From: Dryomyza anilis
Taxonomy: Eukaryota; Arthropoda; Insecta; Diptera; Dryomyzidae
Assembly: GCA_951804985.1 (NCBI GenBank)
Contig: OX638130.1
Location: forward strand, 5,938,791-6,002,790
Reading direction: 5' to 3'
Length of the DNA: 64,000 nucleotides
Shown piece by piece: positions 57,640 to 64,000 of the stretch; position 1 is the first letter of the stretch; each line of letters opens with the position of its first letter. Both the position numbers and the translations under genes were made by a program. The notes under the pieces were generated by a model. It made no database searches. It was not told the DNA's origin and was given only the letters and a program-made list of their open reading frames with translations.

Positions 57640-57865
57640 TGAAGTATTTGTGGGAAACACTTCAAATATTTGTGGGAAACACTTTTTGTGTTTGTAGGAA
57701 ATACTTTCGTGTTTGTGGGAAATACTCCTGTTTGTGGGTAACTATTTTCGTGTTTATGGGAAACACTTTTCATATTTGTGGGTAACACTTTTCGTGTTTG
57801 TGGGAAACACTACATTTATTTATGGGAAACACTACTGATCGTTTGTGAGAAACACTTTGATATCA
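57640..57865. repeat. Minisatellite of about 27 bp
   Basis: Unit GTGTTTGTGGGAAACACTTTTC, about eight diverged copies. Each unit holds a small inverted repeat, GTGTTT and AAACAC. Confidence 0.8.
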
Positions 57866-57869
57866 ATTA

Positions 57870-58155
57870 AAAGATATCTGTCGGAGTTTTTTTCGAAATC
57901 GGAACTTTTTCAGAACGTATTCTTTATTTGGAATTATTAATAAATAAATAATCTGCAAAATTTAGGGACTATATATGAAATTTGTTTGGTTATTATTTTT
58001 TTTAAATTTATTGGTTACTATTTAATTTTTGTTTTAAATATTTTTTGCGTTTTATTTCATTAGGTCTATTTAATTTTTTTGATTTTTTTTTGTTAATATA
58101 TTTTTTGGTTACTATTTAATATTTATTTTTTTAAATTATTTAATTTTTTGTTTAG
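57870..58155. other. T-rich spacer
   Basis: TTTTTTGGTTACTATTTAAT recurs twice near 58010 and 58105. No gene seen. Confidence 0.35.
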
Positions 58156-58158
58156 ATT

Positions 58159-58359
58159 TTATTGGTTGTTCTTTCTTTCGGTGCTCTCTTTTAGTGCCTC
58201 TTTGTGTATAACAAAAACAACATGAAAACCAGCAACAGCCAGCATCGACATCAGCGTCAACGTCATATTTCTAGCTACATTGAGTAAAAGCTCTGCAAAA
58301 GCTTTGCCGCCCACCTGCATATATTCGCGGCATGTTTTTGTCAGCTTCCACTTATTCAT
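58159..58359 (-). CDS. Possible small membrane protein, 66 aa, unrecognised
   Basis: From ATG at 58359 to TAA at 58159. Starts MNKWKLTKTCREYMQVGGKA. A likely membrane helix, TLTLMSMLAVAGFHVVFVI, occupies residues 33-51, and a charged tail (HKEALKESTERKNNQ) follows. Codon use is fly-exon-like (GTG GGC GGC AAA, ACG CTG ATG TCG ATG CTG) and differs from the AT-rich flanks. The island 58190-58600 is GC-richer as a whole. AATAAA overlaps the stop region. No homologue comes to mind. The island could equally be a UTR or a decayed exon, and the start context (GTTGGATGA) is weak. Confidence 0.3.
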   Translation of the reverse strand: MNKWKLTKTCREYMQVGGKAFAELLLNVARNMTLTLMSMLAVAGFHVVFVIHKEALKESTERKNNQ

Positions 58360-58363
58360 CCAA

Positions 58364-58610
58364 CTAGGCAAAGCAACTAAACCAAAAACCTACCCACCCC
58401 AGTGGCGCCAATAAACAACATCGTCTTTGTTGCGGCGTCTCCGACGCGTCCCTATCCACAACGTGTGTTGCGCGTGCAACAAAAGCTCTCCCACACTCTA
58501 TTTGTGCTTTGTAAGCATAGCTGTGATTTTGTGGCTCATCGTAAAAACAGCTTTTCAAGTTTCCGAGTGGCTTTTAGTTAATGTAGGGAACACGAGAGGC
58601 GTCGTAAGGT
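58364..58610. other. GC-richer island, possible UTR or promoter
   Basis: CCCACCCCAGTGGCGCC, GTTGCGGCGTCTCCGACGCG and CACAACGTGTGTTGCGCGTGC stand out against the AT-rich flanks. Frames on both strands (64-78 codons) have no recognisable product. Confidence 0.3.
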
Positions 58611-58779
58611 TTTGGTCTGTAGGGGTCTATGTAATTATTTTTTCGAATTTGAGTTTTTATTAAAAATAAAATGAAAACTTTATTTAATTTAAAATATTTT
58701 ATTTAAAAAAAAAATATTTTAAATATTTTTTCAATAATTAAATCATCAAAATAATTAAAAGCTCATCCAGAGCTGTAAA

Positions 58780-58855
58780 AGTTTGATTACGATTACTTTT
58801 GATTACGATTACTCAAGAATCGTAATCAAAAAAATTTGATTACGATTCTTTTTAG
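58780..58855. promoter_or_regulatory. Cluster of TGATTACGAT motifs
   Basis: TTTGATTACGATTACTTTTG, GATTACGATTACTC, then ATCGTAATCAAA (inverse) and TTTGATTACGATTCTTTT: five GATTACGAT-type words within 75 bases, three forward and one inverted, forming imperfect hairpins. GATTA is a core for some homeodomain proteins; binding here is a guess. Confidence 0.4.
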
Positions 58856-59254
58856 TCGTCAACTTAAAGCTGCAATAGCTACTTTGTAAAAGCTATTAAA
58901 TAAAAACTTTTAAAAAGCTTTTTAGGTGTTTATTTAAAAAGATTTTATCCCATAAAAGTCGAGAATTTTGGAAAGCTTTATAATTCGAAAGCTGTTTGCT
59001 TGTTACTTGTTCAAAGATTTCGCTTTTATTATTTTAATATATCATATGTTTAGGTATTGTGTGAAGTATTTTTAAAATTAGATTTTAAAATTGTCTGTTT
59101 GTTGGGACGGACACTGTAGTACATTTTCATCAGTTGTATTGCATGCTACAAAAAGTTTATACAAAGTTTTCATATATTTGCCTGCATATTTCATACAAAT
59201 ATATTGCATACTTTCAGGCTTAAATTTGTGGAATACTTTTTGCAAATTGAATGT

Positions 59255-60930
59255 TTTACTAAAAATATAAATTTTCACTAAAAATAAAATGTTCACTAAA
59301 AATTAAATTTTTCACTAAAAATTAAATTTTTCACTAAAAATTAAATTTTTCACTAAAAATTAAATTTTTCACTAAAAATTCAATTTTTCACTAAAAATTA
59401 AAATTTTCACTAAAAAATTCAATTTTTCACTAAAAAATTCAATTTTTCACTAAAAATTCAAATTTTCACTAAAAATTCAATTTTTCACTAAAAATTCAAT
59501 TTTTCACTAAAAATTCAATTTTTCACTAAAAATTCAATTTTTCACTAAAAATTCAATTTTTCACTAAAAATTCAATTTTTCACTAAAAATTCAATTTTTC
59601 ACTAAAAATTCAATTTTCACTAAAAATTCAAATTTTCACTAAAAATACAATTTTTCACTAAAAATTCAATTTTTCACTACAAATTCAATTTTCAATAAAA
59701 TTCAAATTTTCACTAAAAATCCAATTTTTCACTAAAATTCAATTTTTCACTAAAAATTCAATTGTTCACTACAAATTAAATTTTTCACTAAAAATTCAAT
59801 TTTCACTAAAAATTCAAATTTTCACTATAAATTCAATTTTTAACTAAAAAATTAAATTTTTCACTAAAAATTAATTTTTTCACTAAAAATTAATTTTTTC
59901 ACTAAAAATTCAATTTTTACTAAAAATTCAATTTTTCACTAAAAATTCAATTTTCACTAAAAATTCAATTTTTCAATATAAATTCAATTTTTCACTAAAA
60001 AAATTCAATTTTTCACTAAAAATTCAATTTTTCACTAAAAATTCAATTTTTCACTAAAAATTTAAATTTTCATTATAAATTCAATTTTTCACTGAAAATA
60101 CCATTTTTCACTAAAAATTCAATTTTTCACTAGAATTCATTTTTTCACTAAAATTGAATTTTTCACGAAAAATTCAATTTTTCACTAAAAATTCAATTTT
60201 CACTAAAATTCAATTTTCACAAAAAATTAAATTTTTTACTAAAAATTCAATTTTCACTAAAAATTAAATTTTTCACTAAAAATTCAATTTTTCACTAAAA
60301 ATTCAAATTTTCACTAAAAATTCAAATTTTCACTAAAAATTTAATTTTTCACTAAAAATCCAATTTTTCACTAAAATTCAATTTTTCACTAAAAATTCAA
60401 TTGTTCACTAAAAATTCAAATTTTCACTAAAAATTCAATTTTCACTAAAAATTCAATTTTTTACTAAAAAATTCAATTTTTCACTAAAAATTCAATTTTT
60501 CACTAAAAATTAAATTTTTCACTAAAAATTCAATTTTTACTTAAAATTCAATTTTTCACTAAAAATTCAATTTACACTAAAAATTCCTTTTTTTTATTGA
60601 AAATTCAATTTTCACCAAAAATTCAATTTTTCACTAAAAATTCAAATTTTCACTAAAAATTCAATTTTTCACTAAAAATTTAATTTTTCACTAAAAATTC
60701 AATTTTTCACTAAAAATTCAATTTTTTACTAAAAATTCAATTTTTCTTTAAAAATTCAATTTTTCATTAAAAATTCAATTTTTCACTAAAAATTCAATTT
60801 TTCACTAAAAAGTAAAATTTTCATTAAAATTCAATTTTTCACTTATAATTAAATTTGTCTCAAAAATAAATTTTTACTTAAAAATGAATTTTTCACTTAA
60901 AATTCAATTTATATTTAAAATTAAATTTTT
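59255..60930 (+). repeat. 19-bp satellite, block 2
   Basis: Same unit and strand as block 1 (TTCAATTTTTCACTAAAAA), more variable, with one-base deletions (18-mers) and CAAATTTTCAC variants throughout. About 85 units by length. Confidence 0.95.
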
Positions 60931-61270
60931 TGAAAATATATCAAATTTTGATTAATAGCAGACGACTGCGCAACGTGTTAATCAAATTGTCTCGGCGTCT
61001 CCTTACGTTTCAATTAAAATCAATGACAATGTCTTGTAAACATTCACCGGAAATTGTGCTCACGTCATGTTGTTGCCATCAACCCATTTTTCTACGTTTG
61101 AGAAAAGATCGATCGATCGAACGAACGATGTGCGAAATTCCACAATATACGAGCCACAATTCCATGTTCTACATTTCGCATCGAATGCCTTGAAATGATC
61201 GATGTTTATTTTTGTTTGAGACGCAATAATTTATGTGATTTTTCATATAAAATTCCGTTAAATTTTAATT
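60931..61270. other. Unique sequence between satellite blocks
   Basis: GC-richer than the satellites. (GATC)n/(GAAC)n run GATCGATCGATCGAACGAACG at 61107. Plus-strand frame of 87 codons is not recognisable. Confidence 0.4.
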
Positions 61271-61275
61271 TACCG

Positions 61276-61289
61276 CCAACAGAGGGCGC
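61276..61289 (+). promoter_or_regulatory. CTCF-type insulator motif
   Basis: CCAACAGAGGGCGC matches the CTCF consensus CCASYAGRKGGCRS at 13 of 14 positions (A instead of S at position 4). AGAGGGCGC is also the core reported for fly CTCF. It lies at the left edge of the promoter-like island between inverted satellite blocks. Occupancy is untested. Confidence 0.55.
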
Positions 61290-61600
61290 TCTTGCTCACT
61301 CAACACACACTCACACTCAGAGAATACTCAGTCGCGATGCGATCTCTGTTGCAGTCACACAAAATGGCTGACATTGAACTCTTTGGCACAGCACGATTAC
61401 GTAGTGGAAATTTTGTTTATATTTTTGGTTCATCTTTCGATTGCATTTTCGAAAAATAAATAAATAATTTTGCAAAATGATTTACGGATGCGCGTAGCCG
61501 TCATCAGAAAATCACAGCTGCTGATCGTGCAGCGAGCGCGATGCTTCGAATGTGCAGGGTTGCCAACGTTCGGCAAAATAGGATAAAATGGAAAACATGA
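61290..61600. promoter_or_regulatory. Promoter-like island
   Basis: CpG-containing, balanced-composition DNA. Plus strand: Inr TCAGTC at 61328-61333, then the start of a short frame with a good fly start context (CACAAAATGG). Minus strand: a strong donor-like GTGAGT near 61315 downstream of an open GC-richer stretch, so a minus-strand 5'-UTR exon is equally possible, perhaps of the phosphatase gene 58 kb downstream. CAGCTG (61516) and TTGCCAAC (61560) recall fly core-promoter motifs. Direction unresolved. Confidence 0.45.
61364..61459 (+). CDS. Short open frame, 31 aa, in the promoter-like island
   Basis: MADIELFGTARLRSGNFVYI then FGSSFDCIFEK. ATG in a favourable context (ACACAAAATGG), 34 bases after an Inr-like TCAGTC. 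It could be a first coding exon (GTAGTG at 61400 is a weak donor), an upstream ORF, or chance. No family recognised. Confidence 0.2.
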   Translation: MADIELFGTARLRSGNFVYIFGSSFDCIFEK

Positions 61601-62339
61601 TTTAGAGATGGTTTTTATCTTGTTCTATTTTTGTTTAACCCAGATAAACAGGGTGAGTTGTGCCTCTTTAATAGACGACTTCATTTTTAGTATAAAAATC
61701 AATTTTGATAGATTTAAATAATACATTTTTTTATATATAAAAAGTTGTAATTTTTTTTAAAGTTTTAAGCAAATATAAATCTTATGGCAACCCTGTTCAC
61801 ATGAGTAATTGCCGCCCGTGCCATCAAAGGCTGCTGCATTTCGTTGTTATTTTTGACACCTCGGCTGACTCAATTTTTCCTATACGTTTTGTGGGCCAAA
61901 AACCGTGTAACACCCCGCACCGCTCACCTGTTGATTTGAGATTTTTGTTGGTTAGAGGGGAGTGGTGCAGCTAATGATGTGGGCTGCGCACTAATTGAAT
62001 AAATATTTTGTATAGTTTAAGAATTTTCATTGGTTTACTTTTTAATGAGTTTCTTAATGCGTGACGCAATTGGTTTTGTTTTGGCCCCCCAAAAGACGCG
62101 TTCGACCGACCCATGACTCGATTTAGTATTTGCTGCGGTAATTTGAATGTAAACAATATTAATTTTGGAACCAGCTGTCTATTTTTAGTAATATTTGCAA
62201 AACAATAAAAATGTATTTTAGAAACATTTGATTCATTTGAAATTGTTTGTTACTCACTAGAAAATATACATAAAAGGCTGGTTCTATTATTTAAGATTGA
62301 AAAACTCAAAAATTAACGAATACTTTTTTTGAAGTTTTA
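61601..62339. other. Unique sequence, no gene recognised
   Basis: Includes GGCAACCCTGTTCACATG at 61787 (fly core-promoter-like word) and GC-richer patches near 61900-61985 and 62060-62115. The 61-codon minus frame starts at TTG and is not supported. Confidence 0.4.
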
Positions 62340-63670
62340 ATTTTTAAGTTAAAATTTTAATTTTTAATGAAAATTGAATTTTTAGTGAAAAATTGAATTT
62401 TTAGTGAAAAAATGTATTTTTAGTGAAAAGGAATTTTAGTGAAAATTTGAATTTTTAGTGAAAAATTGAATTTTAAGTGAAAAATTGAATTTTTAGTGAT
62501 AAATTGAATTTTTAGTGAAAAATTGAATTTTAAGTGAAAAATTGAATTTTTAGTGAAAATTTGAATTTTTATTGAAAATATGAATTTTAGTGAAAAATTA
62601 AATTTTCAGTGAAAATTTGAATTTTTAGTGAATAATTGAATTTTTAGTGAAAATTTGAATTTTTAGTGAAAAATTGAATTTTTAGTGAAAAATTGAATTT
62701 TTAGTAAAAAATTGAATTTTTAGTGAAAAATTGAATTTTTAGTAAAAAATTGAATTTTTAGTGAAAAATTGAATTTTTAGTGAAAATTTGAATTTTTAGT
62801 GAAAATTTGAATTTTTAGTGAAAATTTGAATTTTTAGTGAAAATTTGAATTTTTAGTGAACATATTTAAATTTTATTGAAAAATTGAATTTTTAGTGGAC
62901 AAATTTAAATTTTAGTGAAAATTTGATTTTTAAGTGAAAAATTGAATTTTTAGTGAAAAATTGAATTTTTAGTGAAAATGGAATTTTTAGTGAAAAATTG
63001 TTTTTTTTTTGTGAAAATAATTTTTTTTTGTGAAAATTTGAATTTTTAGTGAAAATTTGAATTTTTAGTGAAAATTTGAATTTTAAGTGAAAATTTGAAT
63101 TTTTAGTGAAAAATTGAATTTTAGTGGAAAAAAATGAATTTTTTGTGAAAAACTGAATTTTTAGTGAAAAATTGAATTTTTTAGTGAAAATTTGAATTTT
63201 TAGTGAAAATTTGAATTTTTAGTGAAAATTTGAATTTTTAGTGAAAATTTGAATTTTTAGTGAAAATTTGAATTTTTAGTGAAAATTTGAATTTTAAGTG
63301 AAAATTTAATTTTAGTGGAAAAAAATGAATTTTTTGTGAAAAACTGAATTTTTAGTGAAAATTTGAATTTTTAGTGAAAATTTGAATTTTTAGTGAAAAT
63401 TTGAATTTTTAGTGAAAATTTGAATTTTTAGTGAAAATTTGAATTTTTAGTGAAAATTTGAATTTTTAGTGAAAATTTGAATTTTTAGTGAAAATTTGAA
63501 TTTTTAGTGAAAATTTGAATTTTTAGTGAAAATTTGAATTTTTAGTGAAAATTTGAATTTTTAGTGAAAATTTGAATTTTTAGTGAAAATTTGAATTTTT
63601 AGTGAAAATTTGAATTTTTAGTGAAAATTTGAATTTTTAGTGGAAAATTTAATTTTTAGTGATTTTAATT
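62340..63670 (-). repeat. 19-bp satellite, block 3, inverted
   Basis: Unit TTGAATTTTTAGTGAAAAA, the reverse complement of blocks 1 and 2. From about 63020 to 63640 the units are homogenised to a variant (AATTTGAATTTTTAGTGAA) rarely seen in the other blocks. About 69 units by length. Confidence 0.95.
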
Positions 63671-64000
63671 TTTAAAGTTTATATATAATTCACATTTCGT
63701 ATTTCTGAAATACTCATAAAAAATGAATCATTACTGCCTCGTCTTTAATATAGATTTACGTTGATCATCAAGCACCGAATGAACTGATGTTGTCAACATG
63801 CAACAATTCCCAAAAAGAATGAATGAAAATCCGCTCTAATTGAGAAGACAAAGAAAATGCCAAAATCGTGCTGCATCTAATTTTAAACATTTTATGACTT
63901 TTTATTTTGCGACGTAATTTCGTATAGTGAAATCTGAAATCAGAAAATCATTTATATGATGTATAAGCGACGGAAATGGTATGACCGGCAGTTATACAAA
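63671..64000. other. Unique AT-rich edge, nothing recognised
   Basis: No gene or repeat unit is visible to the end of the window. Confidence 0.4.

Noticed and set aside
61971..62156. 61-codon minus-strand frame
   Set aside because: Non-ATG start, no recognisable motif, basic composition only.

Overview
The window looks like an AT-rich, repeat-laden piece of a higher-fly (brachyceran, probably schizophoran) nuclear genome. Three lines of evidence support this. A gene is split by introns with GT-AG borders. Its protein is a DUSP3/VHR-like dual-specificity phosphatase. The dispersed repeats include the fly-type family that ends in a GATCAAGAATATATATAC motif and a GACA run. There are no bacterial genes, operons, rRNA genes, CRISPR arrays or intact transposase genes that I can see. 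Almost every open frame above 60 codons is a shadow of repeats.

Protein-coding content is small. Three consecutive exons of the phosphatase lie on the minus strand at 992-3038. They cover the N-terminal linker and the first half of the catalytic domain, up to just before the HCX5R loop, which must lie left of position 1. The gene's 5' end is not identified. It may lie far upstream in this window: 53.0-53.6 kb and 61.2-61.6 kb are two islands with promoter or 5'-UTR character. Weak candidates for other coding pieces are minus-strand 7054-7188 (44 aa), 58159-58359 (66 aa with a membrane segment), 44389-44625 (78 aa), and plus-strand 61364-61459 (31 aa).

Most of the window is mobile and tandem DNA. 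(1) LTR-derived promoters: a solo LTR at 24171-24585, and a related block at 3660-5200 in which a 442-bp promoter unit is tandemly repeated and carries about a dozen heat-shock-element-like modules. (2) A tRNA-headed SINE with an (ATT)n tail: four copies plus one tail fragment. (3) Several non-autonomous inverted-repeat families: a 345-bp foldback (five copies), elements with CACAG/CTGTG ends, elements with a TATATCGTCGTTGTA end (one with a second element nested in it), a hAT-like element with an 8-bp target duplication, a TA-flanked hairpin, and others.

(4) Satellites: a 250-bp array with dimeric order (15.3-16.5 kb), a 22-bp array (36.2-37.6 kb), a 345-380-bp array with a conserved GCGCATACGC dyad (38.8-42.3 kb), a 104-bp array with AB/AB' higher order (45.3-46.2 kb), and a 19-bp satellite in three blocks (42.7-44.0, 59.3-60.9 and, inverted, 62.3-63.7 kb). 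The last two blocks face each other across a unique, GC-richer island that carries a near-perfect CTCF motif.

The arrangement (long introns or intergenic DNA, nested elements, homogenised satellites) resembles pericentromeric or other repeat-rich chromatin. Repeat boundaries were read by eye and may be off by several bases.
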